The notes under the pieces: generated by a model | Database searches by the model: none | Seen by the model: only the letters and a program-made list of their open reading frames with translations | Told to the model about the DNA's origin: nothing | In this document: positions 1 to 6,678 of the stretch, one piece after another | How the letters are laid out: the number at the start of each line of letters is the position of its first letter | How positions within the stretch are numbered: the first letter of the stretch is position 1 | Made by a program: the position numbers and the translations under genes | Source of the DNA: Minisyncoccota bacterium | Lineage (GTDB): Bacteria > Patescibacteriota > Minisyncoccia > Phycocordibacterales > Phycocordibacteraceae | Length of the DNA: 13,477 nucleotides | Direction: 5' to 3' | Assembly (NCBI GenBank): GCA_022844065.1 | Contig: JALHML010000007.1 | Span: 1-13,477 of the forward strand

Positions 1-954
1 AGCCGAGAAGAAGAGCGTGTGACGCTCGGAACGCATCTTCGACATAATGAAACGCATGTCGTCGATGAATCCCATGTCGAGCATACGATCTGCTTCGTCG
101 AGCACCACGGTGCTGAACTTGGAAAGATCCAGTTCACGACGCTCCATAAGATCCTTGAGACGTCCTGGGGTACCAATAACGAATGCTGGGTTGCGCTTAA
201 GAACGCGGATCTGCGGAACAATGTTTGCGCCGCCTACACACGTAACTGACGCAACGCCAAGTCCCTTCGAAAAGCCGAAGAACTCGTCTTCAATCTGGAT
301 CGCGAGCTCACGAGTTGGCACCATAACGAGCACACGCTCGTCTACGCCAAGGGCACGGAACTTAAGTACCTTGTCGATAAGCGGGATAAGGAACGCGGCG
401 GTCTTGCCGGTTCCTGTGTTTGCAATACCAACAACGTCCTTTCCAGCGAGCATTGGAAGAATAGACTGGTCCTGAATTGGGGTTGGCGTAACGTACCCCT
501 TATTCGTGATGTTCGTCTTCAAACGCTCATCGACAGCAAAGTCTGCAAATGTGTGGGTTGGGGTGTAAACCTCAACCTCTGCTGGTGCGGTTGCCTTATT
601 AACAAGTTTCGAGAGATCAACGTGCATCTCCTGGAAGTTGCGTCCGCCAGAGCGTGCGCCACCACCACGAGATCCGCCAGACGATGGGCGTGAGAAACCA
701 CCACGGGAGCCAGAGCCACCGCGAGAAGGTCCGTTAGTGTCGCGACGTGGACCACGAGAAGACGATCCGCTGGAGCGAGAACGCTTAAACTCTACGGCTG
801 CTGTTGCAGGACGCTTGAAACCATTATCGAGAGCGAACTTCATGCCGGCTTCGTAGGCAGAGCTCATTGCTGGAGGACGGCCGCCAGAGCGTCCGCGGGG
901 AGCGTTCGAGGAGCGGCGAGGCCCGCTTGAACGCGTGTCATTCTTTGAATTCAT
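1..954 (-). CDS. DEAD-box ATP-dependent RNA helicase, C-terminal part beyond window edge
   Basis: The minus strand encodes the first 318 residues; the gene continues past position 1. RecA-like domain 1 is clear: Q-motif TPTPIQ (156-161), motif I ANTGTGKT (178-185), Ia PTRELA (213-218), Ib TPGR (262-265), motif II DEAD (286-289) and the beginning of motif III, SA (317-318). DEAD-box proteins unwind short RNA duplexes in ribosome assembly and mRNA turnover, often at low temperature. Residues 8-105 form a low-complexity tail rich in Arg, Gly and Ser with repeated RGG/SGG units, probably disordered and RNA-binding. In bacterial relatives such tails are more often C-terminal. The ATG at 954-952 is the first possible start, because an in-frame TAG lies six codons upstream (972-970). 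No SD sequence is visible. The family assignment is certain; the subfamily (RhlE- or CsdA-like) cannot be decided without the second domain. Confidence 0.95.
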   Translation of the reverse strand, partial: MNSKNDTRSSGPRRSSNAPRGRSGGRPPAMSSAYEAGMKFALDNGFKRPATAAVEFKRSRSSGSSSRGPRRDTNGPSRGGSGSRGGFSRPSSGGSRGGGARSGGRNFQEMHVDLSKLVNKATAPAEVEVYTPTHTFADFAVDERLKTNITNKGYVTPTPIQDQSILPMLAGKDVVGIANTGTGKTAAFLIPLIDKVLKFRALGVDERVLVMVPTRELAIQIEDEFFGFSKGLGVASVTCVGGANIVPQIRVLKRNPAFVIGTPGRLKDLMERRELDLSKFSTVVLDEADRMLDMGFIDDMRFIMSKMRSERHTLFFSA

Positions 955-1110
955 ATGAGTGAAAAAATACTAGTGCACGGGTGAGCGTGCGGTTTTTTAA
1001 GTAGTCAGATTCTGACTCAACCGTTCTCGAGAGTTTCAAGCCGTGCGCTTTCGCGCGGTGCCTGGTCTTGAATGACTCTTCAAGACGCCAAACCGTGGAG
1101 TAACCGTTGT
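955..1110 (-). promoter_or_regulatory. Long structured 5' leader of the DEAD-box helicase mRNA
   Basis: About 155 nt lie between the predicted transcription start (near 1110) and the ATG at 954, with no ORF in frame. In transcript order I see an 8-bp hairpin with a 6-nt loop (1086-1065), a GCGC stem closed by a GAAA tetraloop (1056-1045), a 7-bp inverted repeat around one base (1017-1003), and a 5-bp stem with a 6-nt loop (990-975). The last stem is flanked by an A-run (998-993 on the minus strand) and, 8 nt later, six U (967-962). Cold-shock helicase genes often have long regulatory leaders; that this one is regulatory is inference. Confidence 0.5.
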
Positions 1111-1116
1111 GTGACT

Positions 1117-1144
1117 AGTATAGCAGAAGTGTGCTTTTTGGCAA
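1117..1144 (-). promoter_or_regulatory. Promoter of DEAD-box helicase gene
   Basis: On the minus strand, TTGCCA (1144-1139) is followed after 16 bases by TATACT (1122-1117), with a TG one base upstream of the -10 (extended -10, TGC-TATACT). This is the best sigma70-like promoter in the window and predicts a start near 1110. Confidence 0.75.
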
Positions 1145-1167
1145 GTATGGTATGACTGTGTATGGCA

Positions 1168-1193
1168 AAAGACCCTGCATCTGCAGGGTCTTT
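1168..1193 (-). terminator. Intrinsic terminator after the 50-aa membrane protein
   Basis: A perfect inverted repeat, AAAGACCCTGC / GCAGGGTCTTT, gives an 11-bp stem with a 4-nt loop and a U-rich 3' side (TCTTTTG on the minus strand). It lies 17 bases after the stop of the 50-aa gene and just before the helicase promoter, insulating the two. It could also act on plus-strand transcripts (TCTTTCTCC). Confidence 0.8.
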
Positions 1194-1210
1194 CTCCTAT
1201 CAAGGGTTTG

Positions 1211-1363
1211 CTATGGGATTGGTTTCTTTCCCTGTATGAGTCGCACTAGCACAACGATTATGGCGATAACCAGGAGCAAGTGTACGAATCCGCCGAGCGT
1301 GTACGACGTCACGAGACCGATCAACCAGAGAACGAGAAGGATTACAGCAATGGTGTACAGCAT
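1211..1363 (-). CDS. Small lmo0937-family (DUF5670-like) two-helix membrane protein
   Basis: A 50-residue protein starts MLYTIAVILLVLWLIG and ends in the basic segment RLIQGKKPIP. Two hydrophobic helices (about 2-19 and 24-42) are joined by the short SYTLGG turn, which is the whole architecture of the lmo0937 family; length and motif match that family well. Function is unknown; such proteins are small inner-membrane components, sometimes stress-linked. The open frame extends upstream to 1609, but that extension overlaps typA and its terminator and has no family counterpart, so I take the ATG at 1363-1361. Two intermediate in-frame ATGs would add 12 or 19 residues. No SD or convincing promoter is seen between the typA terminator and this start; expression could come from typA readthrough. 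Confidence 0.8.
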   Translation of the reverse strand: MLYTIAVILLVLWLIGLVTSYTLGGFVHLLLVIAIIVVLVRLIQGKKPIP

Positions 1364-1422
1364 GGGTATGATTTGAAGATGTAAGTCTATAGCGTACATA
1401 AGTGCATCTAGAGGTTGCATGA

Positions 1423-1450
1423 AGAAAGCACCGCGCAAACGGTGCTTTCT
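1423..1450 (-). terminator. Intrinsic terminator of typA
   Basis: AGAAAGCACCG and CGGTGCTTTCT form an 11-bp perfect stem with a 6-nt loop, 16 bases after the typA stop. The U-tract on the minus strand is short and interrupted (CTTTCTTC), so some readthrough into the 50-aa gene is possible. Confidence 0.75.
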
Positions 1451-1466
1451 CTCTACAAAACAATTG

Positions 1467-3254
1467 TTACGATCTCTTGCTCTTCGCACGATCAGACTCA
1501 GTGAGTCCCTGCTTTCGAAGACGTACCGAAAGTGGCGTAATCTCGAGGTACTCGTCGTCTGACATAACTTCAAGACCGCGCTCGATCGTGAGTGTGAAGG
1601 CCGGTACAAGGTTGATTGCCTCGTCCATACCCGACGAACGAACGTTGGACTGGTTCTTTCCCTTCGTTGGGTTCACCACCATCTCCTCACCCTTCGAGGT
1701 GTTGCCCACAACCATACCCTCGTACACTTCCGTAGCTGGAATGATGTAAAGCACCCCGCGCTCCTGCATACCCCACAGTGCGTAACCGAGTGCCTTACCT
1801 GATGCCATGGAGATCATGGAACCAACCTGTCGCTTCTTAATCTCGCCTGCGTACGGCTTGAAGCCGATAACACGTGTGGAGAGAATTCCCTCTCCCTTCG
1901 TATCAACCACGAACTGGTTGCGGTATCCGAGAAGTCCACGTGTAGGACCTTCAAGCGTCAGGCGAACCGTATCACCATGCTGAATGAGGTTCTGAAGCAC
2001 AAACGCACGCGTACCAAGGCGCTCAATAATCGAGCCCTGGAACTCAGTTGGGGTGTCGATAGTGACCTCCTCGTACGGCTCGAGCTTCTGACCTTCTTCC
2101 TCGCGGATAATTACCTGTGGCTGGCTGACCTGCATTTCGTATCCTGCACGGCGCATGTTCTCAAGAAGAATCGCAATGTGGAGTTCGCCACGACCTGAAA
2201 CCTTGAACGCATCAGGGGAAACGAAGTCAACCTTAAGACCGACGTTCACTTCAAGCTCGCGCTCGAGGTACTCGCGGAGCTGACGGCTTGTTACATACTT
2301 CCCTTCGCGTCCTGCGAATGGCGAGTTGTTAACCAAGAAGTTAACCGTGATAGTTGGCTCATCAATCGCAATTGCTGGCATTGCTTCGATGGCAGCATCA
2401 GTGGTGATAGTCTCGCCGATGTATGCGTCGTCAATTCCCGCAACAATAACAATGTCGCCTGCAACTGCCTCAGGAACATCCACGCGCTCTAGACCCTTGA
2501 AGGTGAAGAGTTTTGTGATCTTCGCATTGCGGCTTGTGCCGTCTGGCTTCTTTACGATAACGGCCTGACCAGCTTTTGCGACTCCCTCGTACACGCGCGC
2601 AATAGCGAGACGTCCGAGAAAGTTGTCGTACGCAAGGTTGAAGGTCTGGAGCTTAAGCGGCTTTGCGGACTCAACATCACTTGAGGTTGGCTCTACGTGC
2701 TCGAGGATTACATCAAGAAGCGGTGTAAGGTCCTTACGCTCGTCATCTAACTTCTTCATTGCAACGCCCTCGCGACCAATTGCGTAGACGGTTGTGAAAT
2801 CAGACTGCTCGTCAGAGGCGCCAAGCTCAAGGAAAAGCTCAAGCACCTGATCCTCTGCACGCGCCGGGTCTGCTGCTGGCTTATCGATCTTGTTCAACAC
2901 CACGATTGGCTTAAGACCAAGCTCAAGCGACTTCTTAAGTACGAAACGAGTCTGTGGCATTGGACCTTCCTGTGCGTCCACAATAAGGAGTACGGAGTCA
3001 ATCGAACGGAGCACGCGCTCAACTTCCGAACCAAAGTCGGAGTGTCCTGGAGTGTCTACAATGTTGATCTTGGTTCCCTTGTACTCGATAGAGGTGTTTT
3101 TCGAGTAAATGGTGATACCACGCTCGTGCTCGAGCGCGTTGGAGTCCATGGAAACACCTTCAGCGGCGGCTCCGGTCTGCTTCATGATGGCATCGGTCAG
3201 CGTGGTCTTGCCGTGGTCCACGTGCGCGATAATAGCGATATTCCTGATTTCCAT
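1467..3254 (-). CDS. typA: Ribosome-associated GTPase TypA/BipA
   Basis: The 595-residue protein is close to the usual length of TypA/BipA (about 605). It is a translational GTPase related to EF-G/LepA that binds 70S ribosomes and aids 50S assembly, especially in cold or stress. The G domain shows G1 AHVDHGKT (10-17), the switch I ERGITI (44-49), G3 DTPGH (67-71) and G4 NKID (121-124). It is followed by the beta-barrel domain, EF-G domain III/V-like segments and the TypA-specific C-terminal domain, including GNTSKGEEMVVNPTKGKNQ. The ATG at 3254 gives the expected N-terminus MEIRNIAIIAHVDHGKT. It is a single-gene unit with a candidate promoter upstream (3324-3296) and a terminator downstream. 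No SD sequence is visible before the start. Its neighbour, the DEAD-box helicase, also acts on ribosomes, but the two are separated by terminators. Confidence 0.98.
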   Translation of the reverse strand: MEIRNIAIIAHVDHGKTTLTDAIMKQTGAAAEGVSMDSNALEHERGITIYSKNTSIEYKGTKINIVDTPGHSDFGSEVERVLRSIDSVLLIVDAQEGPMPQTRFVLKKSLELGLKPIVVLNKIDKPAADPARAEDQVLELFLELGASDEQSDFTTVYAIGREGVAMKKLDDERKDLTPLLDVILEHVEPTSSDVESAKPLKLQTFNLAYDNFLGRLAIARVYEGVAKAGQAVIVKKPDGTSRNAKITKLFTFKGLERVDVPEAVAGDIVIVAGIDDAYIGETITTDAAIEAMPAIAIDEPTITVNFLVNNSPFAGREGKYVTSRQLREYLERELEVNVGLKVDFVSPDAFKVSGRGELHIAILLENMRRAGYEMQVSQPQVIIREEEGQKLEPYEEVTIDTPTEFQGSIIERLGTRAFVLQNLIQHGDTVRLTLEGPTRGLLGYRNQFVVDTKGEGILSTRVIGFKPYAGEIKKRQVGSMISMASGKALGYALWGMQERGVLYIIPATEVYEGMVVGNTSKGEEMVVNPTKGKNQSNVRSSGMDEAINLVPAFTLTIERGLEVMSDDEYLEITPLSVRLRKQGLTESDRAKSKRS

Positions 3255-3295
3255 AGTCGATAAAATAAAAATGCCCCCAGGGCTTAGATAGTCTT

Positions 3296-3324
3296 AAAGT
3301 ACCTTTATATAGGTGTTACGTCAA
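3296..3324 (-). promoter_or_regulatory. Candidate typA promoter
   Basis: On the minus strand TTGACG (3324-3319) is followed after 17 bases by TACTTT (3301-3296). The -35 is near-consensus and the -10 is weak. Predicted start is near 3289, giving a leader of about 35 nt. Confidence 0.45.
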
Positions 3325-3330
3325 TCTATG

Positions 3331-3368
3331 AAAGAAAAAATCGCCCGCGGGGTGAGCCGCGGGCGATT
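3331..3368 (-). terminator. Strong intrinsic terminator after the HbpS/GlcG-like gene
   Basis: AATCGCCCGCGG (3339-3350) and CCGCGGGCGATT (3357-3368) form a perfect 12-bp G+C-rich stem with a 6-nt loop. On the minus strand it runs directly into a T-tract (complement of 3340-3331). It lies 25 bases after the stop codon and separates this gene from the typA promoter. Confidence 0.93.
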
Positions 3369-3393
3369 CGAAAAGTGAATTGGTAGATAAACA

Positions 3394-3870
3394 CTAGGCA
3401 GCCTTATTGGAAAGGCGTTCCCTGACGCACCGGTACTCCGATGCACCCAGCTTAGCGAAGAAGCAATCAAGTCCGCGTCCAGCTCCTGAGATTCCGACAG
3501 AACCAAAAACCTCACCGCCACGTCCCATAATAGGGACGCCGCCGGCATGAAGCTTGTGTCTGGCGCGATCGCTACGAAGTTCTTGTTCGTTTGGCAGCAA
3601 CAGCGATTGATCATTACGGAGAACATCGTACACAGACTTGCCTGTGCGCAATGAAATCTCGGCTTTCAACCGAGAGTACCTCACGATCAAATCATTGTCC
3701 TCGCTCGCGAAACGATTGGGTCCGACCCAGCGTTCCCAACGCCCATCACCCTCCATGATAACCACATGGACTGTGGTGGGATTCGTTGGGTCCATCTGGT
3801 CAGCTTCCTGAATGAGGTCGCTGATTCTCCGGAACGTCGCTTCTGCAGCGAGAGTCCTTTGATCTTCCAT
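3394..3870 (-). CDS. HbpS/GlcG-like (haem-degrading family, PF03928-type) protein
   Basis: A 158-residue soluble protein with no signal peptide or membrane segment. The C-terminal half carries the family hallmark: residues 107-132 read HAGGVPIMGRGGEVFGSVGISG, followed by a Gly-rich turn and GLD. This corresponds to the GG-P-I...G...G-IGVSG...D core of the HbpS/GlcG fold. The N-terminal part (5-24) is helical and charged, as in the family. Members bind haem or cobalamin-related ligands or accompany oxidoreductases; the actual role here is not known. The ATG at 3870 has a good SD (GGGAGG about 8 nt upstream), unusual in this window. It stands alone, 87 bases after mltG and before a strong terminator. 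A 17-nt palindrome lies 29 bases upstream of the start. Family confidence is moderate to good; function is open. Confidence 0.7.
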   Translation of the reverse strand: MEDQRTLAAEATFRRISDLIQEADQMDPTNPTTVHVVIMEGDGRWERWVGPNRFASEDNDLIVRYSRLKAEISLRTGKSVYDVLRNDQSLLLPNEQELRSDRARHKLHAGGVPIMGRGGEVFGSVGISGAGRGLDCFFAKLGASEYRCVRERLSNKAA

Positions 3871-3898
3871 CCTTTTTCCCTCCCTTGCTTGGGTACTA

Positions 3899-3915
3899 GA
3901 ACCACCAAGTGGTTC
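3899..3915. promoter_or_regulatory. 17-nt palindrome upstream of the HbpS/GlcG-like gene
   Basis: GAACCAC-CAA-GTGGTTC is a perfect 7-3-7 inverted repeat in the 87-base gap after mltG, 29 bases before the start codon. It could be an operator for a dimeric regulator or a small mRNA hairpin near the ribosome-binding site. Confidence 0.45.
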
Positions 3916-3957
3916 AATAGGAAAAACCTACTCCTCACTGACCAAATTGTAAAGAAG

Positions 3958-4974
3958 CTACCGCAAATACCGCTTCACGTTCGCAACATGCCCCGCATAC
4001 GTTACCGAACAATGTATCTGTCCATTTCCGTCATGCAAATAATACATACACTTTGTGTCTTCGGGATTTAGCGCCGCCTCTATGGATGCAAGTGACGGGT
4101 TCGCTATTGGATGCGGAGGAAGTCCACTGTACTTATAGGTGTTGAACGGCGATTCGAGGCTTTTGTCTTCTGAACGTGGCTGCGGCCACCAGTTCCCTTC
4201 TTCTCCGCGAATGTATTGAAGCGTCGCATCCACCTGCAAACGCATGCCGTCGTTAATGCGGTTCCAGAGAACACCGGAGACCAGATGCTTATCATTCTTC
4301 GCGGCCTCCCGCTCTATAAGAGAGGCCATAATCAAAACCTCAGTCCATGTTACGTTCTTCGCCACTGTCTGTTTTGCATACGGTGCAAATGCTTCCTGAA
4401 AACGGTTACGCAATCTCGCGGCTACCTGCGCAGGCGCTTGATCCGATGGGATGAGATACGTATCGCCGAAATACACGCCCTCGATCTGCTCGAACGTTGG
4501 GGCAGTATCAACCTCGATAAAGCGTGTCTTTTCTTCGTCGGTCCAATTGAGCTTCTTAGCAAAATGCTCTGCTATCTGTTCTTTGCGCCAGCCTGGCGGA
4601 AAGGTTATCCACGCGAGGTATGGCGGCCTACTAAAAAGTTCCCCTACAGTCCACACATCCATTGATGGCGAGATCATGTACCCTCCCTCGCGAATCTCAC
4701 GCGTACCCCCACGGGTACCATACGCGATACGAAAAGCCGTCATGCTCCTTATGTATCCTCTCTCTTTCAGCTCCTGAGCGATTGTTTCAAACTCGCTATC
4801 AGGTGCAACGATAAATTCAGTTACAGGTATGGCTGCTGGCGTTACGGGACCGAAATAGCGCGCGTACACAAGTACGAATCCAAACAGAAAGACAATGCCT
4901 GCAATACCGACTGCGATGAGATGACGCCTTGAGGGACGGCGTGCGCGTATGGTCTCAAGGAACGATGGCTGCAT
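3958..4974 (-). CDS. mltG: Endolytic murein transglycosylase MltG
   Basis: A 338-residue protein of the YceG/MltG family, which cleaves nascent glycan strands at the outer face of the membrane and sets their length. The N-terminus is short, basic and cytoplasmic (RARRPSRRH, 10-18), then one membrane anchor (about 19-38). A LysM-like region follows (about 50-120), then the catalytic domain. The catalytic glutamate is E221 in ASLIEREA. Other family signatures are GVLWNRI (234-240), the RLQVDATLQY segment (245-254), FNTYKYSGLPPHPIANPS (277-294) and the C-terminal YLHDGNGQIH...T...H. The usual LPPGPI is LPPHPI here, a mild variation. It is the last gene of a run with the PIF1-like helicase, 24 bases downstream of its stop. 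A TACAAT hexamer 8 nt before the ATG may give an additional internal start. Confidence 0.96.
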   Translation of the reverse strand: MQPSFLETIRARRPSRRHLIAVGIAGIVFLFGFVLVYARYFGPVTPAAIPVTEFIVAPDSEFETIAQELKERGYIRSMTAFRIAYGTRGGTREIREGGYMISPSMDVWTVGELFSRPPYLAWITFPPGWRKEQIAEHFAKKLNWTDEEKTRFIEVDTAPTFEQIEGVYFGDTYLIPSDQAPAQVAARLRNRFQEAFAPYAKQTVAKNVTWTEVLIMASLIEREAAKNDKHLVSGVLWNRINDGMRLQVDATLQYIRGEEGNWWPQPRSEDKSLESPFNTYKYSGLPPHPIANPSLASIEAALNPEDTKCMYYLHDGNGQIHCSVTYAGHVANVKRYLR

Positions 4975-4982
4975 GGAAGACT

Positions 4983-4988
4983 ATTGTA
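4983..4988 (-). promoter_or_regulatory. -10-like element immediately upstream of mltG
   Basis: TACAAT ends 8 nt before the mltG ATG, inside the 24-base gap after the helicase gene. It matches the -10 consensus at 5 of 6 bases, with no convincing -35. It may drive a near-leaderless internal transcript. Confidence 0.35.
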
Positions 4989-4998
4989 CCCTACTGTT

Positions 4999-6666
4999 CT
5001 ACGCGTCGTCTGTGTAAAGAATACGTGCGAGCTTCAGCTCGTCGAATGAGTACCGTGCCTTCAGAAACACGTGGACGGGCGTGAGCTTCTCGGTGCCGTT
5101 GGCATCGAACGCCTTATAGATTACCGGAAGCGCTCCTTTCAAGCGCTGCGGGATGCGTGCCTCAACAAGCTCACGTGTAATACGTCCCGAGGACACGAGC
5201 TTCGTTACGTGGTCCGCAATAGTACCAAGCGTAAGCTTCCGAGTCTTCGCAATGTCCGCGAGCGATTTCCCTTCTTCAAGGAGCACAAAGGTTTCGTCAA
5301 AAGTGGTGCGCTTCTCCGGGCGCTCCCCGAGCGCTGCAGCCTCCAAGGACCCGCCACAGGCTTTTATAAAATTCTGCTCGAGTATCTCGCGCTCGTTTGT
5401 TTGATCAAGCGCTTCGAACGTACGGATTGCCGCCTCTGATGATGCGCGAAGTTCTTTATCGAGTGCCGCTACCTGCGGATGCACCATAAGTGCGTTCTCA
5501 CTCCATCCAAGAAGATGTACACCAGAGAGCGAGCGTACGCGCGAAAGCGCAACATACCCTTGCCCGTACTCAAATGATCGCGAGAGATCCATGGCTGCTG
5601 CATCAAGGCTCTGCCCTTGGCTCTTATGAATGGTTAGGGCCCATGCCAGTTTAAGCGGTATCTGCGTTAGTTTCGCTTTTACCTTTCCGCCTTCTTCAAC
5701 CGCCCATTCTGAAGGCGTTATGGTTAGCTCCCTGCCGTCACGCGTCTCAACAATCGGATTGTTAGTCCCGCGTTCAAAACCGATAACAATACCGAGCGTA
5801 CCGTTCGCATATCCCGCAGCAGGATTGTTCTTCGTTGCCATCACAACCGCCCCCTCTTTAAGGACCAACGTTTCCGGCGAAAGACACCCGCGCTTAAGTG
5901 CTTCAGCGAGCGCAGCTGAACCTGACGCAGACATAACAAACGTCTTTGGGCTTCCTGGAAGCTTTGCAAGTTGCTCGCTGTTTATGCGATCAACATCAGC
6001 GTTGTGTGTGAATAGTTGCGGTACACCTTCCTCGATACTGTCGTACTCAGCCTCCCGCGCAGTTATGAGCGATACGTGTGTATGGTCCCATTCCCCGGCA
6101 CGTATGGCACCTAAGACGGAAAGGAATTGTCCGTCGTCCTGGCGATGCTGCTCGGTTAGGTAACACACGAGAGGATTCAATGTTCCCCATACGGGCGACT
6201 CAAACGCAAACTCTACTTTTGACCGCGACACGGGCGGCAACTGAAAGAAGTCACCAACAAGTACCACCTGCAGCCCACCGAACGCGAGGTCGGGCTCATG
6301 TCGCACTTCCCGCACAACCTCATCAACCATCGACAGCACGTTCGCTGAGAGCATTGATACCTCGTCTATGATAAGAACTTTGGCTTTCTGTAATCGCTTT
6401 GCAACGTGCTCTTTGTTCGCAATAGTATCGAGGAGCTCTGGTGTCATACGGTCCGCAATGCCAATACCACTCCACGCATGGAGCGTCATACCACCGACGT
6501 GTGTCGCCGCAATACCGGTTGACGCGGTTATAGAGGGCTCAATGCCATGCGAGCGTAACCACGCGATATACGCATTAACCGTATGCGTCTTCCCGCTTCC
6601 TGGTTCACCGGTAAGGAAAACGTTTGCGCCCGTATGCAATATTGAAAGCGCCTCGGATTGAGTCAT
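4999..6666 (-). CDS. PIF1-like superfamily 1 DNA helicase with C-terminal helix-turn-helix
   Basis: A 555-residue protein. PIF1/RecD-type helicases are 5'-to-3' motors acting on replication forks, G-quadruplexes and recombination intermediates. Motifs are in order: I GEPGSGKT (20-27), Ia ASTGIAA (48-54), II IIDEVSM (99-105), III GDFFQLPPV (138-146), IV TEQHRQ (171-176), V WALTIHKSQGQSLD (342-355) and VI GYVALSRVRS (370-379). Residues 455-495 form an HTH_40-like unit (TFVLLEEGKSLADIAK...TIADHVTKLVSSG), the type found at the C-terminus of RecQ helicases and other PIF1 proteins. The remaining tail (about 500-555) may extend this winged-helix DNA-binding region. It lies 12 bases after the upstream anchored-protein gene and 24 before mltG, so co-transcription is likely. 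No SD sequence is visible. All catalytic motifs look intact. Confidence 0.93.
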   Translation of the reverse strand: MTQSEALSILHTGANVFLTGEPGSGKTHTVNAYIAWLRSHGIEPSITASTGIAATHVGGMTLHAWSGIGIADRMTPELLDTIANKEHVAKRLQKAKVLIIDEVSMLSANVLSMVDEVVREVRHEPDLAFGGLQVVLVGDFFQLPPVSRSKVEFAFESPVWGTLNPLVCYLTEQHRQDDGQFLSVLGAIRAGEWDHTHVSLITAREAEYDSIEEGVPQLFTHNADVDRINSEQLAKLPGSPKTFVMSASGSAALAEALKRGCLSPETLVLKEGAVVMATKNNPAAGYANGTLGIVIGFERGTNNPIVETRDGRELTITPSEWAVEEGGKVKAKLTQIPLKLAWALTIHKSQGQSLDAAAMDLSRSFEYGQGYVALSRVRSLSGVHLLGWSENALMVHPQVAALDKELRASSEAAIRTFEALDQTNEREILEQNFIKACGGSLEAAALGERPEKRTTFDETFVLLEEGKSLADIAKTRKLTLGTIADHVTKLVSSGRITRELVEARIPQRLKGALPVIYKAFDANGTEKLTPVHVFLKARYSFDELKLARILYTDDA

Positions 6667-6678
6667 AGCACGTAGTAC

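Noticed and set aside
47..475. 142-codon plus-strand open frame
   Set aside because: It is antisense to the DEAD-box helicase core, which has every expected motif; the translated product is Ser/Arg-rich with no recognisable feature.
975..998. Hairpin plus T-run read as a plus-strand terminator
   Set aside because: No plus-strand gene ends nearby; it is better explained as part of the helicase leader.
1211..1609. 132-aa version of the small membrane protein
   Set aside because: The extra 82 residues overlap typA and its terminator and are not hydrophobic or family-like; the 50-aa form matches the lmo0937 family end to end.
1977..2198. Plus-strand and alternative-frame ORFs within typA, mltG, the PIF1-like helicase and other genes
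   Set aside because: They lie wholly inside well-supported genes on the other strand or in another frame and show no domain, start signal or codon pattern of their own.
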